From positions 1-34,249 of the forward strand of contig JAUNSQ010000002.1 in NCBI GenBank assembly GCA_030539135.1: DNA of 34,249 bases, read 5' to 3'. The stretch comes from Synergistaceae bacterium (GTDB lineage Bacteria > Synergistota > Synergistia > Synergistales > Synergistaceae). Of this stretch, positions 23,245 to 30,235 are shown piece by piece; positions within the stretch are counted from its first letter, which is position 1, and each line of letters starts with the position of its first letter. The notes under the pieces were generated by a model. It searched no databases, had not been told where the DNA came from, and saw nothing but the letters and a program-made list of their open reading frames with translations. The position numbers were made by a program, and so were the translations under genes.

Positions 23245-23823
23245 ATGGAAAAAGGCAAGACGATCGAAGTACGCTGGCACGGACGCGGGGGACAGGGAGC
23301 GAAGAGCGCTTCCGCGATACTAGCTGAGGTGCTGTTTGAGGGAGGAAAACACGTGCAGGCTTTCCCGGAGTACGGAGCGGAGCGTCAGGGTGCGCCGATG
23401 CGAGCCTATAACAGGGTCTCCGACAGGCCCATACGCCGCCGCTGCGGGGTCCAGAACCCAAATATAGTCGTCGTCGTAGACCCGACGATGGTCGAGAGCG
23501 CAAACCCATGCGAGGGCTGCGCGAAGGACGCCGTATATCTCGTGAACACGCCGGAGGACGCGAAGACCCTGCGCGAGAGGATGCACCTCTCACAGCGCGC
23601 GAAAGTGCTGGCGGTAGACGCTACGAAGATAACGCTCGAGGAGCTTGGGCAGAACAGGCCGAACGCGCCGATACTCGGAGCGCTGTCGAGGATATTCACG
23701 GACGTATCCGTAGATAATTTCGCCGACCACTTCACGAAGAAGATGAAGAAGCTGCCGCAGAACGTCATAGACGCGAACCGCAGGGCGATACTCAGAGGCC
23801 GCGAAGAGGCGGTGCTGGCATGA
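23245..23823 (+). CDS. 2-oxoacid:ferredoxin oxidoreductase, gamma subunit
   Basis: A 192-aa subunit of the POR/VOR-type complex. It starts IEVRWHGRGGQGAKSASAIL, the gamma-domain signature, followed by FPEYGAERQGAPMRAYNRVS. In the complex it packs against the alpha and beta subunits, which bind thiamine diphosphate and CoA. AAAGGAGGAG precedes ATG 23245 by 8 nt; a GTG further upstream is not supported. It is the first structural gene after the Ile attenuator and overlaps the delta gene by 4 bp. Confidence 0.92.
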   Translation: MEKGKTIEVRWHGRGGQGAKSASAILAEVLFEGGKHVQAFPEYGAERQGAPMRAYNRVSDRPIRRRCGVQNPNIVVVVDPTMVESANPCEGCAKDAVYLVNTPEDAKTLRERMHLSQRAKVLAVDATKITLEELGQNRPNAPILGALSRIFTDVSVDNFADHFTKKMKKLPQNVIDANRRAILRGREEAVLA

Positions 23824-24164
23824 GCGAACCGCAGTGCTGGCAGGACGTCGCTCCCGGGACTGTCGCTTTCGGCGCGACCGCGCTGGAAGTGGAGACCGGG
23901 CTTTGGCGGAGCGTGCGTCCTGTCTTCGACCTCAATAAATGCGTGTCATGTATGAAATGCTGGTTCCAGTGCCCGGATATGTCAGTCAAACTGGGCGAAG
24001 GCGGCAAGGTTTGCGGAGCAGACCTCTTCTTCTGCAAGGGCTGCGGGATATGCGCTTCCGTCTGTCCGGTGAAAGCCGTAACGATGCGTCCCGAATCAGA
24101 TTTCAGCGACGAACGTGATAAACATGGCGCGAACCCCGGAGGCGTGGCCGACCATGTCAAATAA
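23820..24164 (+). CDS. 2-oxoacid:ferredoxin oxidoreductase, delta (2x4Fe-4S) subunit
   Basis: A 114-aa ferredoxin-like subunit with two [4Fe-4S] motifs, CVSCMKCWFQCPD and CKGCGICASVCPV, which move electrons between the TPP site and external ferredoxin. Its ATG overlaps the gamma stop (ATGA). About 40 residues precede the first cluster motif, as in stand-alone PorD subunits. The C-terminal 11 bp overlap the alpha gene. Confidence 0.92.
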   Translation: MSEPQCWQDVAPGTVAFGATALEVETGLWRSVRPVFDLNKCVSCMKCWFQCPDMSVKLGEGGKVCGADLFFCKGCGICASVCPVKAVTMRPESDFSDERDKHGANPGGVADHVK

Positions 24165-25347
24165 GAGACGCGAGATGACCTCGGGAAACTTGGCTTTCGC
24201 CGAGGCGATGAGGCAGATAAATCCAGACGTCGTAGCCGCGTACCCTATAACCCCGTCCACCGATATCCCCGTCCGCTTCGCCGAATTTGTCGCGAACGGG
24301 CAGGTAGATTCCGAATATGTTGCGGTCGAGAGCGAGCACTCCGCGATAACGGCATGCGTGGGCGCGTCCGTCGCCGGCGCGCGCGTCATGACCGCGTCGA
24401 GCGCCAACGGAGTCGCGCTGATGCATGAGATATTCCCTATAGCTTCGGCCTTTAGGGCCCCGATCGTATTTGGCCTTGTGAACAGATGCCTCGGAGCGCC
24501 GGTCAATATCCACTGCGACCATTCGGACAGCATGGCCGAGCGAGATTCTGGGTGGATACAGATATACTGCGAGGACGCGCAGGAAGTCTACGACAGCGTG
24601 CTTCTCGCGGTCAGGCTGGCGGAGCATAAGAAGGTGCTTACTCCTGTGTTCGTCTGTCAGGACGGATTTATAACGAGCCATTGTTTTGAGCCTGTGGAAT
24701 TCCTCGCCGACGACGCGGTGAAAAAATTTGTCGGCGTCCGCGACCCGCAGTACCCCCTGCTTGACGTTGACAACCCCGTTTCATACGGCTCGTTCACGAT
24801 GTCCGAATACTATTTTGAGATCAAACGCAATCAGATAGAGGGCATCAACAACGTGCCGAAAGTATATCGCGAACTGTCGGCGGAGTTGGCGAAAGAGACC
24901 GGCCGCGAATATCCGATGGTCGACGCTTACAGGGCCGACGACGCGGACTATCTGATAATCATCATGTCCTCCGCGTCGGGAGTCGTCAAGGACGTCGTCG
25001 ATGAGATGCGCGAGGACGGCGTAAAGGCAGGATGTCTGCGCGTGAGGTTTTTCCGCCCGTTTCCGAAGGACGACTTGATGCGCCTTGTGAACGGCAAGAA
25101 GGGAGTCGCCGTTCTTGACAGGTGCCTTAGCATCGGAGGTTCGGCCCCGCTTGCCGCGGAGGTCAAGGCCGCGCTCTATGGGCTTGAACGCCGCGTGCCT
25201 GTGCAGGAATATGTGTTCGGCCTCGGAGGCCGCGATTTCTATCCAAAGGACGCCATCGACGTGTTCTGCAAGCTGGCCGATGATAATTACAGCCCGTCAG
25301 TGCGTTACATAGGCCTCCGCGAGAAGGAGGAAGAAAATGTCTATTGA
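24154..25347 (+). CDS. 2-oxoacid:ferredoxin oxidoreductase, alpha subunit
   Basis: A 397-aa PorA/VorA-type subunit. It begins GNLAFAEAMRQINPDVVAAYPITPSTDI, the conserved pyrimidine-domain motif, then EYVAVESEHSAITACVGASVAGARVMTASSANG. A transketolase C-terminal-like domain follows (GVVKDVVDEMREDGVKAGCLRVRFFRPFP). ATG 24154 is chosen (GGAGG 11 nt upstream); ATG 24175 is an alternative. It overlaps the delta gene by 11 bp and the beta gene by 11 bp. The gamma-delta-alpha-beta order is that of archaeal and Thermotoga POR/VOR. Substrate range (pyruvate, branched-chain 2-oxoacid) cannot be settled by eye. Confidence 0.9.
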   Translation: MSNKRREMTSGNLAFAEAMRQINPDVVAAYPITPSTDIPVRFAEFVANGQVDSEYVAVESEHSAITACVGASVAGARVMTASSANGVALMHEIFPIASAFRAPIVFGLVNRCLGAPVNIHCDHSDSMAERDSGWIQIYCEDAQEVYDSVLLAVRLAEHKKVLTPVFVCQDGFITSHCFEPVEFLADDAVKKFVGVRDPQYPLLDVDNPVSYGSFTMSEYYFEIKRNQIEGINNVPKVYRELSAELAKETGREYPMVDAYRADDADYLIIIMSSASGVVKDVVDEMREDGVKAGCLRVRFFRPFPKDDLMRLVNGKKGVAVLDRCLSIGGSAPLAAEVKAALYGLERRVPVQEYVFGLGGRDFYPKDAIDVFCKLADDNYSPSVRYIGLREKEEENVY

Positions 25348-26266
25348 TCTCAAGGAACTCATAAAGAAGCCGAACCCCCTTACTCAGGGGCATCGCATGT
25401 GCCCGGGCTGCGGAGCGCCGACGGCGATACGCCAAGCTCTCATGGCTGTGGACGACCCAGTAGTTATCGTGGGGGCCACGGGGTGCATGGAGGTATCGAC
25501 GACTGTATATCCATACAGCGCGTGGCGCGTCCCGTTCATGCACGTGGCTTTTGAGAACGCGGGGGCTGGAATATCCGGCGTGCAGGCCGCGCATAAGGTA
25601 TTGAGCAGACAGGGCCGCGCGAAAGAGGGTATTAAATTCGTCGCGTTCGGCGGTGACGGGGGAACGTACGATATCGGGCTTCAGTCGCTCTCAGGCGCGC
25701 TAGAACGCGGGCATGACTTTACGTACATCTGCTACAACAATCAGGGCTACATGAACACGGGGGCGCAGAGGAGCAGCGCTACGCCGCTGAACGCGAGCGC
25801 GACCACCTCGCCCGCCGGGAGCGTCATCCCCGGAAAATTGCAGAGGGCGAAAGACCTTACGGAGATCGTAGCGGCACACAACATACCTTATGTTGCGCAG
25901 ACGACGTTGCACGACCCTATGGACCTCATAAAGAAAGTCAAGAGGGCCGTAGAGACGCCCGGCCCGGCGTTCGTCAACGTGCTCGTCCCGTGCGTCCTCT
26001 TCTGGAAGATAGACCAAGGCGACCAGATGAAGATATGTCAGTTGGCCGCCGACAGCCGTTTCTGGCCCGTGTACGAGGTCGCGGGCGGGAAATACAGCCT
26101 ATCATACAAGCCGAAGAAGGACGTCCCGCTTGAGGACTTTCTTCGCGCGCAGGGCAGATACTCGCACCTCTTCAAAAAGGGCAGGGAGCGCATGGACCTC
26201 GTAGCGGCCGCGCAGGCCGACGTTGACGAGAGCTGGAAGAAACTGCTTGTGAAGTGCGCGCTCTAA
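25337..26266 (+). CDS. 2-oxoacid:ferredoxin oxidoreductase, beta (TPP-binding) subunit
   Basis: A 309-aa subunit. MCPGCGAPTAIRQAL carries Cys ligands of the proximal [4Fe-4S] cluster together with GATGCMEVSTTVYPYSAW. The TPP/Mg motif is FGGDGGTYDIGLQSLSGALE ending YICYNNQGYMNTG. GPAFVNVLVPC contains a further conserved Cys. AAGGAGG precedes the ATG. With the other three subunits it interconverts a 2-oxoacid + CoA + oxidised ferredoxin with acyl-CoA + CO2 + reduced ferredoxin. Control by an Ile attenuator argues for use in making isoleucine, i.e. the carboxylating direction; this is inference. Confidence 0.9.
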   Translation: MSIDLKELIKKPNPLTQGHRMCPGCGAPTAIRQALMAVDDPVVIVGATGCMEVSTTVYPYSAWRVPFMHVAFENAGAGISGVQAAHKVLSRQGRAKEGIKFVAFGGDGGTYDIGLQSLSGALERGHDFTYICYNNQGYMNTGAQRSSATPLNASATTSPAGSVIPGKLQRAKDLTEIVAAHNIPYVAQTTLHDPMDLIKKVKRAVETPGPAFVNVLVPCVLFWKIDQGDQMKICQLAADSRFWPVYEVAGGKYSLSYKPKKDVPLEDFLRAQGRYSHLFKKGRERMDLVAAAQADVDESWKKLLVKCAL

Positions 26267-26306
26267 TGATAAGTTTTGCGAAATATCCGCTTTGTATAAA
26301 TTTGCG

Positions 26307-26335
26307 TTGTGTTTTACAAAAATATGTGATATTAT
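26307..26335 (+). promoter_or_regulatory. promoter of the Trp-leader/trpB unit
   Basis: TTGTGT (26307-26312) and TATTAT (26330-26335) are 17 bp apart, with TG at 26327-26328 giving an extended -10. It lies about 33 bp before the leader ATG. Confidence 0.6.
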
Positions 26336-26367
26336 CCACGCAATCTTGAGATTTAGGGGAAATTTTT

Positions 26368-26427
26368 ATGGTATCAGTTCTTGCGAACGACATGAATAAA
26401 ACAAACTGGTGGTGGCTTCGCGCTTAG
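26368..26427 (+). CDS. trpL: Trp leader peptide (attenuation)
   Basis: A 19-aa frame with AGGGGA about 8 nt upstream, encoding MVSVLANDMNKTNWWWLRA. Three consecutive TGG codons (26407-26415) near the end are the classical trp-attenuator signature. CCCGCCG (26432-26438) and CCCT (26443-26446) after the stop can pair with CGGACGGG (26466-26473, one bulge) and AGGG (26460-26463) in the 5' arm of the terminator, a plausible antiterminator that a ribosome at the stop codon would cover. Confidence 0.9.
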   Translation: MVSVLANDMNKTNWWWLRA

Positions 26428-26458
26428 AATGCCCGCCGGTTTCCCTGTGTATTGATGT

Positions 26459-26494
26459 AAGGGCTCGGACGGGTAAAACGTCGGAGCCCTTTTT
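26459..26494 (+). terminator. attenuator terminator of the Trp leader
   Basis: AAGGGCTC pairs with GAGCCCTT; after a G-G mismatch GACG pairs with CGTC around a 7-nt loop; five T follow, then ATTTT. It lies 100 bp upstream of trpB. Confidence 0.88.
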
Positions 26495-26595
26495 ATTTTG
26501 GAAGAGATGAAAGGGGAGGAAACAAACCCCTTTCATTTTTTTATATATCGAATACAGCTGAGATAAGCTGAGAAAAGACTGAGGAGGAAACAATC

Positions 26596-27792
26596 ATGAC
26601 AACAAGGACAGCAGGTTTTCCAGAGGGAAAAATGTACGGGAATTTCGGCGGCATGTACGTGCCGAAGGAACTAGAGCCGATAATGACGGAGATCGCCGCG
26701 GAATACGAGAAGTGCAAGGCCGACCCTACGTTCAAAGAAGAATATCTAAGGCTCATGAAGGAATATGTCGGCCGCCCGTCCGCGCTGACAGAATGCGGGA
26801 ACCTTTCAAAAGAGACAGGAGGCGCGCGTATCTTCCTAAAGCGCGAAGACCTGAACCATACCGGAGCGCACAAGATAAACAACTGCATCGGACAGGCCCT
26901 TCTTGCCCGCCGCATGGGAAAGAAAAAGATAATAGCCGAGACTGGAGCCGGGATGCACGGAGTCGCCGCCGCGACCGTAGCCGCCCTGATGGGCATGGAG
27001 TGCGACATCTATATGGGAGCTGTGGACGTGGCGCGTCAGGCTCCGAACGTACTGCGCATGAAGGCTCTGGGGGCGCGGGTCGTATCCGTCGAGGCGGGAC
27101 AGAAGACATTGAAGGAGGCCGTCGACGCGGCGCTCGGCGCGCTGTGCGAGGACACGTCGCTCTTCTACCTCATAGGCTCTGCGGTGGGGCCGCACCCGTA
27201 TCCGGCGATGGTGCAGGACTTCCAGCGGATAATAGGCGACGAGGCGAGGGCGCAGATGCTTGAGCGCGAAGGCCGTCTGCCCGACGCGGTAGTCGCTTGC
27301 GTAGGCGGCGGGAGCAACGCGATAGGGGCTTTCACGGCTTTCATAAACGACAAAGGCGTGAGGCTCATCGGAGTCGAGCCTTCCGGCCGCGGGCTGACCT
27401 ATGGCAACCACGCCGCGTCTCTCACGATGGGCAGGCCCGGCGTTCTTCACGGATTTAAGAGCTATGTGCTGACGAAGGACGACGGCGAACCCGCGGAAGT
27501 ATATTCGATAGCGGCGGGGCTCGATTATCCGTCAGTTGGCCCCGCTCACGCCGCGCTCAAAGAGAGCGGCCGCGGCGAGTATATAGGCGCGAGCGACGCG
27601 GAGGCGTTAGACGCCTTCAAGCTCCTCTGCCGCACCGAGGGCATAATCCCCGCGCTTGAAAGCTCGCACGCCTTGGCAGGGGCTCTCAAAGCAGCGAAGA
27701 CCATGAAGGCGGGAGACATCATCCTAGTCAACCTCTCCGGCCGCGGCGACAAAGATATGGAGACCATCGCGAAATTAGGGATATTGGATTAA
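26596..27792 (+). CDS. trpB: tryptophan synthase beta subunit (stand-alone)
   Basis: A 398-aa PLP enzyme that joins indole and L-serine to make tryptophan. Landmarks: the N-terminus YGNFGGMYVPKEL, LKREDLNHTGAHKINNCIGQ with the PLP Lys at residue 93, IIAETGAGMHGVAAAT with the catalytic Glu at 115, GSAVGPHPYP, and the phosphate-binding CVGGGSNAIGAF. ESSHALAG lies near the C-terminus. The family's usual GAGQHG is GAGMHG here. Length is that of TrpB1. GAGGAGG lies 8 nt before the ATG. No trpA or other trp gene is adjacent; the previous unit is the oxidoreductase and the next is a LacI regulator. With a Trp attenuator in front, indole salvage is the simplest role. Confidence 0.93.
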   Translation: MTTRTAGFPEGKMYGNFGGMYVPKELEPIMTEIAAEYEKCKADPTFKEEYLRLMKEYVGRPSALTECGNLSKETGGARIFLKREDLNHTGAHKINNCIGQALLARRMGKKKIIAETGAGMHGVAAATVAALMGMECDIYMGAVDVARQAPNVLRMKALGARVVSVEAGQKTLKEAVDAALGALCEDTSLFYLIGSAVGPHPYPAMVQDFQRIIGDEARAQMLEREGRLPDAVVACVGGGSNAIGAFTAFINDKGVRLIGVEPSGRGLTYGNHAASLTMGRPGVLHGFKSYVLTKDDGEPAEVYSIAAGLDYPSVGPAHAALKESGRGEYIGASDAEALDAFKLLCRTEGIIPALESSHALAGALKAAKTMKAGDIILVNLSGRGDKDMETIAKLGILD

Positions 27793-27829
27793 GCGACGAT
27801 AGGCCAAACTATACATTTGCTGTTTATAT

Positions 27830-27857
27830 GGGCGCGGGTATTTCTGCCGCGTCCTTT
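27830..27857 (+). terminator. terminator of trpB
   Basis: GGGCGCGG (27830-27837) and CCGCGTCC (27847-27854) form an 8-bp stem with one G-U pair and a 9-nt loop, followed by TTT. Confidence 0.6.
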
Positions 27858-27885
27858 GTGATATGTTCCACGATGCTCGCTTTTG

Positions 27886-27916
27886 TGCTAATATTTTATA
27901 GATACAATCGGTTGCA
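27886..27916 (+). promoter_or_regulatory. extended -10 promoter with LacI-type operator
   Basis: TGCTAATAT (27886-27894) is an extended -10. Just after it, TACAATCGGTTGCA (27903-27916) matches the LacI/GalR-family operator consensus TGCAACCGGTTGCA at 12 of 14 positions. The operator covers the predicted transcription start, which suggests autorepression of the regulator and importer operon. Confidence 0.7.
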
Positions 27917-27931
27917 TTGCGAGGTGGTCGA

Positions 27932-28510
27932 ATGAAAGTTACTATGAGCGACGTGGCGAAGGCCGCGGGAGTCGATAAAGCTACCGTCAGCCGGGCCTTG
28001 AAGGGCGACCCCCGGATATCCGAGAAGACCAGGGCGCTTGTCATGGACAGCGTGCGCACGCTTGGCTACAGACCCGACCTCAACGCCCGCCACCTTTCGA
28101 CGAACCGCAGCGGCTTCATCGGCCTGCTGCTCAGGGAGCTCAACGCGCCCGGAAGCATCGAGTTCATCTCCGGGCTTGACCGAGCTATTTCCAATTCCGA
28201 ATATGACCTTCTCATAAAGTGCACCGACGGCGACCCGCGCAGGGCCGCGCGCGAGCTTGCCAAACTGTCCGACAGGGACATCGAGGGTTTGATATGGGAA
28301 GATTCGGAGAACTTGCCTAAGGATATTTCCGTGCCATTGCTGACCATCGGATTTAAGCACAGTGGTTCAATATCATTGCTGTCCGAGGACGGTGGGCGGC
28401 TCCTGACATTTGAGACGGGAGCTCTAGCCGGGAGGCTGCTGCTGAACGCGATAATGGGGCGGCCTGTCCCGACCCACGAGGTCATCATCAGAAATTCCAA
28501 AGGGGAATAA
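27932..28510 (+). CDS. LacI-family regulator with shortened effector domain
   Basis: A 192-aa protein. Residues 1-50 are a complete LacI helix-turn-helix and hinge (VTMSDVAKAAGVDKATVSRALKG, LGYRPDLNARHLST). The effector part begins normally (GFIGLLLRELNAPGSIEFISGLDRAI, then IEGLIWEDSE and VPLLTIGF). It then jumps to ETGALAGRLLLNAIMGRPVP, which resembles the last segment of full-length LacI proteins. Relatives are about 330 aa, so some 110-140 residues, mostly the C-terminal lobe, are missing without a frameshift. AGGTGG precedes ATG 27932. It is 6 bp from the substrate-binding protein gene, and its own operator lies upstream. Ligand response may be lost or changed. Confidence 0.8.
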   Translation: MKVTMSDVAKAAGVDKATVSRALKGDPRISEKTRALVMDSVRTLGYRPDLNARHLSTNRSGFIGLLLRELNAPGSIEFISGLDRAISNSEYDLLIKCTDGDPRRAARELAKLSDRDIEGLIWEDSENLPKDISVPLLTIGFKHSGSISLLSEDGGRLLTFETGALAGRLLLNAIMGRPVPTHEVIIRNSKGE

Positions 28511-28516
28511 TATATT

Positions 28517-30235
28517 TTGACGATATTATTTTCACCGCATAGAAATCATCTCATAAGAATATTTTCATTTGCCGTGCTGTTCGCAGCGGCAATATTTGTT
28601 TTAGCGCCAGCCGCCCGTGCGGAGCGGAGGTTCGATCCGGCGAAGGTATACGGCCCCCGCATCGATAAGCTGTGCATGGTCATCATCAGAAATTCCGACT
28701 CACAGATACTCGCCGCGCAGAAGGGCGACATAGATATATTGGGCGATATCGTGCTGCCTTCGGATATCGACAGACTCAGCCGCGACCCAAATCTGAACAT
28801 GTCGCTTGCCCGAGGGTTTCACGCTTTCTTTCTGCTGATGAACAACAAGACCGCGCCGTGGAACGATAAATACGTGCGCCAAGCCGCCGCCGCGGCCATC
28901 GACCGCAACAATATGGTGAGAACGATATATTCCGGGTACTGCGAACCGATAAACAGCTGGCTTCCTCCCGTCTCCCCTTGGGCGATACCCGAGAGCGGGA
29001 AAAATATCTTTGACCGCGGGCTTGCGCGTGAAAAGCTCAAATCTGCGGGGTATTCATGGAACTTGGCTGGGACGCTTGTGGCTCCAAACGGCAAGGCTAT
29101 TCCCAAACTCAAACTGATGACGCCTCTGGCGCGCGTCGCCCCGACGACGGCGGAGCTCGCGGAGCAGATAGCCGATTCTCTGCGGGCGGTGGGCTTTCCC
29201 GTAGAGGTAGAGCCTATGGATTTCTCGGCGATGCTCGCCAAGCTGAACGACAAAAAATATTCCTTGGCCGTACTTGCGTGGGGTATGGGGCGCAACCCTG
29301 ACTCGCTGTACTCGTTCTACCACAGCTCGATGGACATGCCCGGAGGACAAAATCTCACGGGCACGCATGACAAGCAGCTTGACAATACGCTCGACCGCCT
29401 GCGCTTCGCGAAGAACAAGCAGGACGCTGAGAGGGCGTCGTCGGAGGCGCAGCATCTGCTGGCAGACCTGGTGCCGTCCGTCCCTATATACAGCCGCTTC
29501 TCAGTCGCGGCCGTCTCAAAAAAGTGGAAGAACGTGCTGATGACGGACAAGATAACCGCGGACAACATGTGGACGCTGATGATGGCGGAGCCAAAGGACG
29601 GGAAGAAACGGCCGCTGAACATGGCGCTCGCCGAGGAGCCGCGCAACATGAACCCGTTTGTAGCGAGCAGCGCTTACACGTGGCAGGTGCTTGGAATGAT
29701 ATACGAAGGGATGATAGGGACCGACCCGTTCACTCTGAAAGATATGCCGGCTCTGGCGGAGTCATGGAGCGTCGAGACCGTTGGCGGCGGGGCGGACGCC
29801 CGCACAGTCCTCAATTTCAAAATCAAAAAGGGGCTGAAGTGGAACGACGGGACGCCTCTGACCGCGCATGACGCAAAGGCCACTATAGACTTCCTGAAAA
29901 AGAATAAAGTGCCGCGATATTTCGACGCGGTGAAGAATGTTAAATCGACAGCTGCCTACGACGACGGGCGGCTCGTCGTCCAGATGGACGGCGTCAGCTA
30001 TTGGCATCTGGACAATATAGGCGGCATGATAGTCATGCCGGCGCGGGTGTTGGAGAAGATAAAGGACTGGCAGAACTGGAACCCGCTGGATAAGAGCGCG
30101 AAGTTCGGACCTTACGGACTTATAGGCTGCGGCCCGTTCATGCTTGAGGAATACAAGACCGGCGAATACGTTATGATGAAGCGCAATCCGTATTACAGGA
30201 TGCTCGCCGGTCCGAGAGGCGGCGCGGCGAAATGA
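28517..30235 (+). CDS. circularly permuted SBP_bac_5 peptide-binding protein
   Basis: A 572-aa periplasmic binding protein of an oligopeptide/dipeptide-type importer with a signal peptide cleaved near LAPAARA (residue 35). Residues about 45-360 match the usual C-terminal half of DppA-like proteins: IDKLCMVII, QKGDIDIL, VRQAAAAAIDRNNMV, INSWLPPVSPW, YSLAVLAWG, AQHLLADLVPSVPIYSRF. Residues about 365-572 match the usual N-terminal half: LNMALAEEPRNMNPF, WQVLGMIYEGMIGTDP, PALAESWSVE, KKGLKWNDGTPLTAHDAKAT, IGCGPFMLEEYKTGEYVMMKRNPYY. The normal sequence order would continue from RNPYY to the GPRIDKL now at the N-terminus. TTG start with AGGGG about 11 nt upstream. First of a five-gene importer. Confidence 0.85.
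   Translation: MTILFSPHRNHLIRIFSFAVLFAAAIFVLAPAARAERRFDPAKVYGPRIDKLCMVIIRNSDSQILAAQKGDIDILGDIVLPSDIDRLSRDPNLNMSLARGFHAFFLLMNNKTAPWNDKYVRQAAAAAIDRNNMVRTIYSGYCEPINSWLPPVSPWAIPESGKNIFDRGLAREKLKSAGYSWNLAGTLVAPNGKAIPKLKLMTPLARVAPTTAELAEQIADSLRAVGFPVEVEPMDFSAMLAKLNDKKYSLAVLAWGMGRNPDSLYSFYHSSMDMPGGQNLTGTHDKQLDNTLDRLRFAKNKQDAERASSEAQHLLADLVPSVPIYSRFSVAAVSKKWKNVLMTDKITADNMWTLMMAEPKDGKKRPLNMALAEEPRNMNPFVASSAYTWQVLGMIYEGMIGTDPFTLKDMPALAESWSVETVGGGADARTVLNFKIKKGLKWNDGTPLTAHDAKATIDFLKKNKVPRYFDAVKNVKSTAAYDDGRLVVQMDGVSYWHLDNIGGMIVMPARVLEKIKDWQNWNPLDKSAKFGPYGLIGCGPFMLEEYKTGEYVMMKRNPYYRMLAGPRGGAAK

Noticed and set aside
26868..26960. TrpB substitutions (HKINN, GAGMHG) considered as signs of altered chemistry
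   Set aside because: The PLP Lys, catalytic Glu and phosphate loop are intact, and I recall similar variants in ordinary TrpB proteins, so they do not by themselves suggest a new function.
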